From Obelidium mucronatum (taxonomy: Eukaryota; Chytridiomycota; Chytridiomycetes; Chytridiales; Chytriomycetaceae): DNA of 64,000 bases. How positions within the stretch are numbered: the first letter of the stretch is position 1; every line of letters starts with the position of its first letter. The notes below the pieces were generated by a model, which saw only the letters and a program-made list of their open reading frames with translations, had not been told where the DNA came from and did not search any database. This document shows, piece after piece, positions 44,670 to 54,942 of this stretch. The stretch is taken from assembly GCA_025765595.1 (NCBI GenBank), contig JAIVFH010000019.1, positions 1 through 64,000 on the forward strand, read 5' to 3'. Position numbers and translations under genes: made by a program.

Positions 44670-45848
44670 ATGAACACACCACCACCTTTACCAGCAGCTT
44701 GTGGCAAGCTACTATACCCCCGACTTTCAGCAAGGCAACTCTGTGTGCATTAGCTCCTGGAAGATCAATGCCAGGCATGCCATTCGTTGGGACTGGGACG
44801 AGACGGTGGAGCTTATACTCTCCACATGCAGGTACTTTACCCCCTTATACGGCCCGCCTATCATCATCATCCTCTTTAAAAGAACTCTAATTAGTTTTCT
44901 GGGAACCTGGTGCTCTACCGCTTCAGCGACGGATTCATCAGTTGGGCGTCCAACACACAGAACATTGAGTCGCCCGACACCAACTTTTTCTACTCGAGCG
45001 ATGGAAACATTGGAATCTTTCGCCAGGGGATGATTGTCAGCACCAAGAACAAGATTGGTGATACCTGGGGCAGCAATGGACTTTTTTGTCTTGACGTCAT
45101 GGAGGGAGTTGCGACGCTGTACAATGCCGGGCAAGCATCGCTGACGAATCCAATCTGGAATTCTAGACTCGATGGCGGATACCTGGTGGATGGGTATCCG
45201 TCGACGCCCACTTCTCCGGGACCAGGGCCGAGAATCCCGAGTTCAGCTACTGGTGTACAACAACCGCCGTCGCCTGGTCCAACGATTACAGGAGGTGGTT
45301 TCTCGACTGCGGTATCTGGTATACCTGCAGAAAAAACGGGAATTGCATCGCCTTCGGCGCCAGACAACAATTCTACCACTCCAAAACAAAGTAATGGCCT
45401 CGGTATAGGTCCAATTGTAGGAATTTCCGTCGGAGTTCTATTCGCTTTCATTGGTCTTGGCTATTTCGTGTATCGCTCGAGAAAGAGAAGCAAGAGCTCC
45501 ATCAACAACAACAACCACAATCACAATAACAACACGTATTCCATGGCCGAGATGCAGAAGAAGCCATATTCTGAAATCCCGCAAGAAAAAAGGGATCCTG
45601 TTCCACAATACATTGATTACGCCGCATCTCCAGAATACGTAAACGGATCTGCAACGTATTCTGTCACGGCTGTTCCAGCCTTCTACCGAGCTATTGTAGA
45701 CCACGAGCCCTTAAAGCAAGGGCAATTGCGTCTTAAGGCTGATATGAGAGTATACGTTACTGCTATAGATAAGAACGGGTGGTGCAAAGCGTTGGTCGGT
45801 AGAGAGGAAGGGTATGTGCACGCTACCATGCTGGCAACGTTGGGTTAA
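44670..45848 (+). CDS. Bulb-lectin/TM/SH3 protein, tandem member 3, 5' exon damaged
   Basis: Exon 2 (44895-45848) is intact and encodes FSGNLVLYRFSDGFISW, a second lectin repeat, a Pro/Ser linker, TM (IVGISVGVLFAFIGLGYFVY) and SH3 (VPAFYRAIVDHEPLKQGQL). The first exon (44670-44831), which begins like members 4 and 5 (MNTPPPLPAACG), carries three one-base insertions relative to them near 44705, 44750 and 44773, which scramble the conserved Cys region. The start is therefore uncertain. No signal peptide is seen. Confidence 0.65.
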
Positions 45849-48000
45849 AAAAGCGCGTATATTTTCTTCTTCTTCTTTGATTTGTTTGACGATTGCCTTT
45901 TGAATGCACGTGGTATGGCTTTATTTTAGGTAAATTTTGCCAATTTTTGTAACAAGACAATAATAAAAACTCGATTTAATCTTAAATGGCCACACCACCA
46001 CCATTACCAGCACCATGTGGCAGGTACTATACCCCAGACTTTCAACAAGGCAACTCTGTGTGCATAGCTCCTGGAAGATCAATGCCTGCATGCCATTCGT
46101 TGGGGCTGGGACGAGACGGTGGAGCTTACACTCTCCACATGCAGGTACTTTCCCCCCTTATACCGGCCCGCCTATCATCATCATCATCCTCTTTAAAAAC
46201 TTGGAGAACTCTGATTAGTTTTCTGGGAACCTGGTGCTCTACCGCTTCAGCGACGGATTCATCAGTTGGGCGTCCAACACACAGAACATCGAGTCACCCG
46301 ACACCAACTTTTTCTACTCGAGCGATGGAAACATTGGAATCTTTCGGCAAGGAGCGATCGTCAGCACCAAGAACAAGATTGGTGATACCTGGGGAAGCAA
46401 TGGACTCTTTTGTCTTGACGTCATGGAGGGAGTTGCGACACTGTATAATGCCGGGCAAGCATCGCTGACGAATCCAATCTGGAATTCTAGGCTCGATGGC
46501 GGGTACCTGGTGGGTGGGTACCCGTCGACGCCCAATTCTCCGGGACCTGGACCGAGAATCCCGATTTCAACTGCTGTTGTACAACAACCGCCGTCGCCTG
46601 GTCCAACGATTACAGGAGTTGGTTTCTCGACTGCGGCATCTGGTATACCTGCAGAAAAAACGGGGATTGCATCGCCTTCTGCACCAGACAACAATTCTAC
46701 TACTCCAAAACAAAGCAATGGCCTCGGTATAGGTCCAATTGCAGGAATTTCCGTCGGAGTTCTATTGGCTTTCATTGGTCTTGGCTATTTCGTGTATCGC
46801 TCAAGAAAAAGAAACAAGAACTCCATCAACAACAACAACCACAACAACACCACGTATTCCATGGCCGAGATGCAGAAGAAACCATATTCTGAAATCCCGC
46901 AAGAAAAAAGGGATCCTGTTCCACAATACATTGATTACGCTGCATCTCCAGAATACGTTGGAAACGGATCTGCAACGTATTCTGTCACGGCTGTTCCAGC
47001 CTTCTACCGAGCTATTGTAGACCACGAGCCCTTAAAGCATGGACAGTTGCGTCTTAAGGCTGATATGAGAGTGTACGTCACGGCCGTAGATAAGAATGGG
47101 TGGTGCAAGGCGTTGGTTGGTAGAGAGGAAGGGTATGTGCACGCTACCATGCTGGCAACGTTGGGTTAAAAAAGCGCGTATATTTTCTTCTTCTTCTTTG
47201 ATTTGTTTGACGATTGCCTTTTGAATGCACGTGGTATGGCTTTATTTTAGGTAAATTTTGCCAATTTTTGTAACAAGACAATAATAAAAACTCGATTTAA
47301 TCTTAAATGGCCACACCACCACCACTACCAGCACCGTGTGGCAGGTACTATACCCCCGACTTTCAGCAAGGCAACTCTGTGTGCATTGCTCCTGGAAGAT
47401 CAATGCCTGCATGCCATTCGTTGGGGCTGGGACGAGACGGTGGAGCTTACACTCTCCACATGCAGGTACTTTACCCCCTTATACCGGCCCGCCTATCATC
47501 GTCATCATCATCCTCTTTAAAAACTTGGAGAACTCTGATTAGTTTTCTGGGAACCTGGTGCTCTACCGCTTCAGCGACGGATTCATCAGTTGGGCGTCCA
47601 ACACACAGAACATCGAGTCACCCGACACCAACTTTTTCTACTCGAGCGATGGAAACATTGGAATCTTTCGGCAAGGAGCGATCGTCAGCACAAAGTACAA
47701 GATTGGTGATACCTGGGGAAGCAATGGACTCTTTTGTCTTGACGTCATGGAGGGAGTTGCGACGCTGTATAATGCCGGGCAAGCATCGCTGACGAATCCA
47801 ATCTGGAATTCTAAGCTCGATGGCGGGTACCTGGTGGATGGGTATCCATCGACGCCCACTTCTCTGGGACCTGGACCGAGAATCCCAAGTTCAACTACTG
47901 TTGTACAACAACCGACGTCGCCTGGTTCAACGATTACGGGGGATAGTTTCTCGACTGCGGTATCTGATATACCTACGGAAACAGCGGGGCGCATTCCGCA
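45849..48000. repeat. 1,321-bp tandem segmental duplication
   Basis: Starts of members 4 and 5 are exactly 1,321 bp apart (45986, 47307). The 137-bp intergenic piece before each (from about 45849 and 47170, beginning with the same GCGCGTATATTTTCTTC sequence) is essentially identical. Identity continues through exon 1, the intron and the lectin part of exon 2, then stops near 47960. Confidence 0.85.
45986..47169 (+). CDS. Bulb-lectin/TM/SH3 protein, tandem member 4
   Basis: Two exons, 45986-46144 and 46219-47169, are both intact. The N-terminus MATPPPLPAPCGRYYTPDF has no hydrophobic signal peptide, and an in-frame TAA directly precedes the ATG, so none is hidden upstream in that exon. The lectin core follows, then a Pro/Ser linker, TM (IAGISVGVLLAFIGLGYFVY), basic stop YRSRKRNK and SH3 with NGWCKALVGREEGYV. 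If it enters the ER, the TM must act as a reverse signal-anchor; the basic flank after the TM supports N-out, C-in. Confidence 0.8.
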
Positions 48001-48592
48001 AAGTATATCGATTCCAGTGACTGCTAGTGCTCCAACAACGTACTTGAGTCTTGTATCCACAGTAGCGACAGCATCCCCCACATCAACAACGAACGGGAAA
48101 GAAAACCCAGGCGGTATGAACTCCAGCGTAATTGCCGCCATATCAAGTGTTGGGGGAGGACTGCTCTTGATTGCGATTGGATTGGCCTATTTCTATTATT
48201 GTTGGCGATCCAAACGAGACACGGACAAAGGCGCACACCAAGCTGCCAATCAATACTTTTCGCGCCTCACTCCCAGTTTGGTATCGTTGGACAAGTGGAA
48301 TGATCGACATGACCACCATCCTCCATCATCGTCAGATCCAGCCGATGTCTTCTCAATCACAAGTCTGCCAGTCTATGCGAATGGATCGATTGTAGTAGTG
48401 ATGGCGAATGTCCCGGGAGTGTATGTCGCGACGACGAGTCACGAGAGTTTGTCTGATGGGGAGCTCTCGTATTCCGAGAACGATCAAGTGTATGTTCTAT
48501 CGAGGCCGGGGAGACATGGGTGGTGTCGTGCCAAGATTGGGGAGGCGGAAGGATGGATAGAGGCTGTTAATCTTGAGCCCCTGGATATTTAA
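47307..48592 (+). CDS. Bulb-lectin/TM/SH3 protein, tandem member 5, chimeric
   Basis: Exons are 47307-47465 and 47543-48592. From upstream of the start through the lectin domain, to about 47960, the sequence is nearly identical to member 4. After that the linker, TM (VIAAISSVGGGLLLIAIGLA), cytosolic tail and SH3 (VPGVYVATTSHESLSDGELS...HGWCRAKIGEAEGWIEA) are different and resemble member 1 more. The product therefore pairs a shared ectodomain with a different signalling end. Confidence 0.8.
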
Positions 48593-48829
48593 TCTCGAAA
48601 TGATAGTAATACATACAATTAATTTAACATTGAAAAAGATATTTGACGAAAAGTTTTTTTTAGCACAGACAGTCTTTGGCGGACTAGGAAAAAGAAGTCC
48701 GACTGGTATTATAGAGCCTATGGCAGAAAGAAAAAGATGAAAAGAACACATTAATGTGGGCAAGAGACTTGTTGACCGTTTGATTGAATTGACCTGGAAA
48801 CTGAAAATTTTGCGAATTTGGTCAAAAGT

Positions 48830-48850
48830 CGGGTCGACCCGGTCGACCCG
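48830..48850. repeat. 21-bp palindrome with two GTCGAC cores
   Basis: CGGGTCGACC and its mirror flank a single central base, giving a perfect inverted repeat with 10-bp arms. It lies 211 bp from the 3' end of the serine-recombinase-like gene. A recombination or protein-binding site is possible; nothing proves it. Confidence 0.7.
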
Positions 48851-48854
48851 AGCA

Positions 48855-49055
48855 AATTTTTGAAAATTTGGACCAAAATGGACCAAATTCGCTCATTCCC
48901 AGCACTAAACCAAAGCAACCAAATTGACCAAAAAGACCAACCAAACGGACCAAATATCACACTTTATTATTAGACCGACCAAATAAAACCCTCAAAACGA
49001 ATCCCCAAAATCCTCCAGACCAAATACCATTTGAACCCCTTCCAGACCAAACCCA
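48855..49055. repeat. Dispersed GACCAAA heptamer cluster
   Basis: About a dozen copies or near copies of (G)ACCAAA(T/C/A) lie within 200 bp with irregular spacing, such as TGGACCAAATTCG and CGGACCAAATATC. They do not form an exact tandem array. Confidence 0.6.
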
Positions 49056-49060
49056 GCACA

Positions 49061-50544
49061 CTAAACCACCACATTGCATCCCGACCCACTGCTACTTACT
49101 GGACTCACCACCGAAGCGGAAGACTGGTTGAAAGATTGCAGTAACTTGTCCAGCGCTCGACGTTCTTTCAATTGCTTCATGTAGCTCTGGATATTGCGAT
49201 GAAAGTTGTAGATTTGGCGTTTCTTCGGTCCTAATTTACAAATGCTATTAATGGAGGGAAGAATAGATTATGACTTAAATACTTACTTGAAGATCCAGCA
49301 TTCGATCTTGGATCCATGTCCAGTCCCAATAAAGAAACATGATTAAAGACAGCCGTCCGTTTAGATTGAGTCTTTTGCAAAAGTTGGGTCCATGAAAACT
49401 TGATTGCAGTGGTCGCAAGTAGCTCCTCTTGAGGACATGGCACAACAGTTACACTGACAAGCCGATCCTTTGGCAATGTGTTTAGAACGTAACTTAAAAG
49501 AATACTTCCGTCACTGTAGTGAGCACAGAACCGAGTCCCATATGCCGACTTGTTGCTGACTGGAGAACCAGCGTTCTTCTTCATACGCATATGCTGCGCA
49601 GTCGTTGCCGCAATACCAATACGTTCGGCCTCAGCAAGTGTCGATTTGAAGAGAAGGGTCATTTGTGCGTTCATCTGCAATATGATCGATTTCAGCGATG
49701 TCCGAACTCACACACAGAAAGAACACAAACCTCAAACTGGCCTGGTGCGAAGAAGAGGTCAGGCTCTGCTGCAGACATGTAGAACTTGGCCCCGGAGCTC
49801 AGCCGAGCAAGAACCGCCTTGGTAAAGCCGCCGTCGCGCGAGAGCCGGTCCACCTTGTAAGTCACAAGTCCGGACATGGAGGAATCTGCCAAGACTTGGT
49901 TCAGAGCAGCTTCCAGCTGTGGCCGATCCGCTTTGGCGCCAGACTCGACCTCCTCAAAGACGGCTGCGATTCGGAACCCCTTAGACGCGGCCCATTCGCT
50001 GACGAAGTCGCGCTGCTGCTGGCAAGACTGGCTCTTGCTTTCGACGGACTTGCGGACATACAGAACAAGTGAGGCGCCACGCCCAAGAGTTGGAGCACTG
50101 CAACGGTACATTGCAAGGAGTTGATCTACTATTGAGGGACTGTAGAGATATGTGTTGGGCGGTTAGGGGAGTTCGTTGTTGGTTAAATTTGGGAAGTGAA
50201 AAAAGCGAAAAACACTTTAACGCACCTTCCGAGATCAGCCATTTGTGATGATCAAATAAACTGAGCAAAGCGAAAACAGTCCCTGCTTATAGAGAGGTTT
50301 TTTAGATGATAAGACGATGAAACACGGGGTTGGAATGAAATTATTGCAAAAAAACGAAACTGAATTTACCTGGCTTCTTTGAAGCACCCCGGAAGAGGGC
50401 GGAAACGATGTGAGGTCCGAATGGGAACCCATTGGGGACCTGTTTGATTTGTTGACAGACGTGGTGAATGGTTGGAGGACTTGAGTTATTTTTTGGATCT
50501 TTTTTTTTCTTCATCAACATTCCACGAAGTTCTAGAAAATCCAA
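49061..50544 (-). CDS. Serine-recombinase-like (resolvase N-terminal domain) protein
   Basis: Four to six exons on the minus strand start at ATG 50542-50544 and end at TAG 49061-49063. The N-terminal exons encode a Lys-rich, HTH-like helical region (IHHVCQQIKQVPNGFPFG, FDHHKWLISE). The next exon carries the resolvase signature: LVLYVRKSVES with the nucleophile-position Ser (codon near 50047), CQQQRDFVSEW, then YKVDRLSRDGG with the conserved D-R-S-R pattern. A further 150 residues and a helical C-terminus (QSYMKQLKERRALDKLL) have no known name. Resolvase-type serine recombinases cut and rejoin DNA. In eukaryotes they are rare and usually come from mobile elements or viruses. The introns show it is resident here. 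Confidence 0.7.
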
Positions 50545-51608
50545 ACTGTACCACCAACAACCAAAGACTTAAACGGAGACTGAAATAGGTAAATGAAAGC
50601 ATCAAAATATGGCCAGAAATATTCCTTTATTCTCGCTCTTGTTTCAGATATGATTTTTGAAAATCGTGTCGATCATTGTAAATCATCACAGAATACATGT
50701 CTTCGGGCCCACTACCTTGCTGAAAACGCGCTCCTACAAAGAGCAAACAAGTTCAAGAATGGAAAACCAACCATGGCTCTGTTAGTTTCGGACTGTAAGG
50801 TGGTAAAAACAAGTGTTGCGTTCAACTTGACATCTATTCTGCCACATCCTAAGAAAGCATGAGAGTATAATCCTCCGATACCTATAACTATGACTTAATA
50901 TAGCATATAAAATCATGATGTGATGTTTTGTTACTTGTGTTTAGGCATCTCAAAACCTCAATGTTTTCCCAGTTGGTTGACTGTTGAAGTAAGAAACCCA
51001 AACAACAACCTCAATATAAGAGCTAAAACAAAACCCACTAATGAGTTATTTAGTACGCATAGAATGTGTGATAGAAGTTTCAGACTCCACCGCTCATTAT
51101 TTGACTTCAAGGATTGCTGGCAGATTCAAACATCACGCTCTAGACGTGCACCAACAAGCGATCCAAGGCTCAAATTTTAGTAAATCGTGCAAAATATATT
51201 ATCGATACATTTGCCAAAGTTTTGGATTTTTATTTTGATTGGTACGTACGTTTATATTTTGGTTTTCTATGCCTACTCACACCTTCTGGAAGATAGAAAT
51301 AAAGGAATCTTGTCCACAAGCGTCTACTTTATAGTATCAATTATTGGAATTTGGATTATCTTGACCGTGGGAAATCTGGAAGTGCTGTTGGCCAGTAGTT
51401 TTCCTCAACAACGTCCCCATGAGATCAAACAGTCCAATAGCCCAATGAAACTGAGCTTTATACAAACAAAAGCGATTGAAGTTGTATAGCATTCAGGATT
51501 GAGCTGAGATTTTTTTTTTTTGATCAACTTGGCAGAACTCCAACACACAACAACAACACAAGAGGAACACACCAATGATTCAATTTAATGGCACAATAAC
51601 TTTATTAT
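50545..51608. other. Gene-poor AT-rich stretch
   Basis: Two small open frames occur on the plus strand (50593-50862, basic; 51187-51489, with two hydrophobic segments such as IVSIIGIWIILTVG). Neither shows codon bias, a clear promoter or similarity to anything I know. I do not call them as genes. Confidence 0.4.
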
Positions 51609-54600
51609 TCACACAGGTTTCGATTTTCGATGCTTCTCATCATAACAAATCGTATCCTCACGTTTAATCTTGTGCATAAATGTCTTTCCCTTCAGAGCCG
51701 CTGCCTCCTCTTTTGATGCATAGTACTTGACTTCCGTATAGAGCGAGTGAATTCCGTCAGCGCAGAATTGGGGATTGTGACCCTTTTTTTTCTCAATGTG
51801 GCAGCGGCGGCAGACTTGAGGTGCGTTTTTTTTGCCTGCAACAGATCCTTGCTTTGGGATGCGGACAGGAGATGCTTTCCCTTGAATCGCTACATGGGGG
51901 ATTGAAACGCTGGGCGCTACAGACATTGATGCAGGGTGTTGCACTGGAAGCTCTCCTTGAATTGGGACTGGTGTGGCAGGTGTTGCAACAAATCCACGAG
52001 ACTTTGATGGGGATAGTGTTTGTTGCACTCGTTTTGGAATCCTTGACGTAACCGATGCTGGATATTGTATCGGAGATTTGCCATCTATTAATCATCATTT
52101 AGCCACACACTGCAGAAAACACGGACACTAACCATATCTATTTTCCGCAGCAAAGTTGAGAATTGCTTGAGATGGAACTAAATTCAAGAAAAATTCAGCC
52201 CTGAAAATGATTAAGAAACAGGATTTCGTACCAATCGAGAGGTCCCTTGAATAAACATAACAAATGGCTTCGATTTGTTTCTTCTTGCGCACAATCTGCG
52301 AAAATGACCAGTCACTCAATAGAAAGTTCTGAGAACCTTCGACACGTTTCTCGCAAAAGTTTTGGAAATGCTTTGTTTCCAACGCTTTGCAATATGTTTG
52401 GAACTGTGCACGCGTTTTTGGAGTTACAACTGAAGGAAGGAAGCATTAACTTGGGATGAGATAAGAAAAAAAGGTAAGAAATACTCGCCCCCAGAAAGAA
52501 AGGATCCTTTAAAATCAGGAATAACTACTTCATTGTCCTTTACGAGCTCATTCCAACGATCAACCAATCGAGCGAGACTATTCTCATCATCTGACGTCAC
52601 CTTCCGTTCTTGCCGAAAATAGAAAAACACCTTTTTTTCAAAATCGTCCCATTGTGTCACAGACGAAACACGAAATTTCATCCTGTTTTCAACAAAGCTG
52701 GCACTTGTTGAACCAGAAACACGGTGACTAGTTGAGAGTCGTTTTGGAGAAGTTGATACTGCAAAATCCAATGTTGTAGGCAGCGGCTCTTTTTTGCGCA
52801 CAAACGAGTCCAGTGTACTTTGTTTTTTTGAAGGAGGCTTTGGTGCAAGCTTTTGTGAGACATCCATGGCTTGTTCAGACATGGAACCAGTGACCTGCGA
52901 GATTCTGCCAGCCCAACCAGAAGCCAATCCAGCTGCATGAGACAAACTTTCCGTAATGTAGCTTCCTAGGGCTCCAGAAATCCAGTCGGATTGAGGATTT
53001 TCGTAGGAGATTGAAGGTGCCGAAAGCCTGTTTTTCGTCCCCATTGTTTCGGAAACATCTGTTTTTCGTTTTCGCGTCAAGGGGATCTCCACCTCTTCAT
53101 CGGAAGAAAGGTTCAAGTTGGGATTGATGTTGATGGTTTGATGATGACGCTTTCTTTTTGAAGCAGAGGACATGCACTCTACATTGTTGGTATTAAGAGG
53201 CAGGGAGGAAGCAGAGGCCAAAGAAGGACCTGAAGAGCGAATAGATGAGGGAGGAGTAGCAACTGAAGGAGTGGATGGAGGAGGCGTATCTTTCAAATGA
53301 ACCTTAGCGGCTTCCATTGGAGTGGAAGCCGGACTCGCGGCTTTTGGAGATGAAAGAGCGGCTTTAATTGGATCGGACGCTGGATTTGCCGCTTTTGGAG
53401 ACGGCGAAAACTCCGCGAAAGTGGGAGCCGGACTCGCGGCTTTCGGAGATGAAAGAGCGGCTTTAATTGGATCGGACACTGGTTTTGCGGCTTTTGGAGA
53501 CAGTGAAAACTGCGCAAAAGTGGGCGCAGCCAAAACATCTACAAATAAGATAAATAAATAAGTCAACAGAAAACCAACCGCAACACACCTTTTTTTGCTG
53601 AGAGAGCATTGATTTCTGCCACAATTTCGTGTTGCAGACCCACATCAATGAACAAAAATTGCTCCCTTGGATTTCGAACAACAGAATCCAGCCCCTTCCA
53701 ATTTTGTGATTCGCTGACATTCAATCCGTTCTTTGTCATCGATTTGCAAGCCATGACTTTTTGAATCAGTGGCACATTTGTTGAGAATGCCGCGTTTTTA
53801 ATAGGATGTGGCTCCTGCAAAGACCGGGCTTTTTCAAGATTCCATCTGAGTACACAAATATTAGAAAAAGCTCTCCATACTGAAAGCTTAACAAACATTG
53901 CGGTGAAAACCAGAATCAAACAATACCACAGCGCTGCCCCAATTTTCCCTTCTCGTTTGAGTGTATTCAGATGATGGTGAAAGTTTTCGATTCCCGCCCG
54001 TCCCGAAATGCGCTCACCGCCAACTTTCGTGTATTCAGAGGCCATTTGATCAAAAAAACTAAATTGAAGTCAGAAAAACAAGTGAAACAGTAGAATAGGA
54101 CATAGTACTGACCCAGACTTTGTGAAGTCCATCAGCTTCTTGAAAGCGGTTTGGACTTTGTCTGTAAAATCCGGATGGGGCAAACATTGCTCCCATAATG
54201 CATTGAAGTTCTTTTGCGCTTCTTCTCTTGAGTGAAGCGATCGGAAGCCTAGTAAAAACATGTTAGAATGAAAATAAAGATATGAATTTCTGATTTACCA
54301 TCCGTCTCCTTCTTTTGCATCAGACAGTCGTAAAGTCCTTCTTTAAGTAGGCTGTGTAAGTAGGAATCCCTTTTGGCCTCAGTGATGACATCCACCACTT
54401 TATGCCACATGTCCAAGAACCGTGCTGGATTACTTAAAGAAAATGCCCGAGAAATCAAACTGGCGTATTTTTCGTCGTCGGTCGTTACAGAAAGCACTTT
54501 TAAAGCGTTCAAATGCACTCGCTTCTCGTACAATGCAAGTGCCGCAACCAAGTCCGAAAATTTCTTGGCTGGAATCGCCATCAAATTGCAAATTCGTCCG

Positions 54601-54892
54601 TCCCGCGCCATGATGGTGAGAATTCCAGCCATCATTGTTTCAATGGAGTCGACAGTGAGGTTGGTTGCCACTTTGAATGTTTCATCAAAGCTAATATGTT
54701 CACCTCAAAAGCAAGCAATCTTAGCCATCCACAAATAAATATAAAATATGAGCTTACTTAAAACAGTATGAATTGAATCCAATAAGGATTCTTCATTGAG
54801 GAGCGTGGTGTGGATGAATTTTTCCGTAATGACCGCTGCTGATGGCACTCTTGAGGTGTCTATATACCGAGACTTTGATTCTGGTTTTCTGT
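51609..54892 (-). CDS. Nuclear-type protein with PCNA-binding-like motif, 5' end unknown
   Basis: At least eight exons run leftward from about 54892 (after acceptor CCTTTAACAG) to TGA at 51609-51611. The first half is helical (VHLNALKVLSVTTDDEKYA). The middle exon contains two tandem 40-residue repeats (each with SDPIKAALSSPKAASP). It then has basic clusters resembling nuclear signals (SKRKRHHQ, TRKRKT) and KKQSTLDSFVRKKE, which fits a PIP-box, Q-x-x-L-x-x-F (52799-52822). The C-terminus has a small Cys/His group (CRRCHIEKKKGHNPQFC). Start exon not found; upstream lies the GC-rich beginning of the opposite gene. A DNA-replication or repair link is inference from the motif only. Confidence 0.55.
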
Positions 54893-54942
54893 TAAAGGGT
54901 TATGAATGAGAGAAGGATAAAAAAAAGAAGAAAGGAGACCGG

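Larger units (their letters stand above)
48593..49060. other. Intergenic between lectin cluster and recombinase gene
   Basis: It contains the 21-bp palindrome at 48830-48850 and a cluster of GACCAAA-type heptamers from about 48860 to 49055. No coding exon is seen. Confidence 0.5.

Noticed and set aside
48593..50544. Complete mobile element around the recombinase
   Set aside because: No terminal inverted repeats, target-site duplication or cargo genes could be found around it; the flanks belong to other genes.
50593..51489. Two small plus-strand open frames as genes
   Set aside because: No codon bias, no homology and no splice or promoter context; AT-rich open frames of this size are expected by chance.
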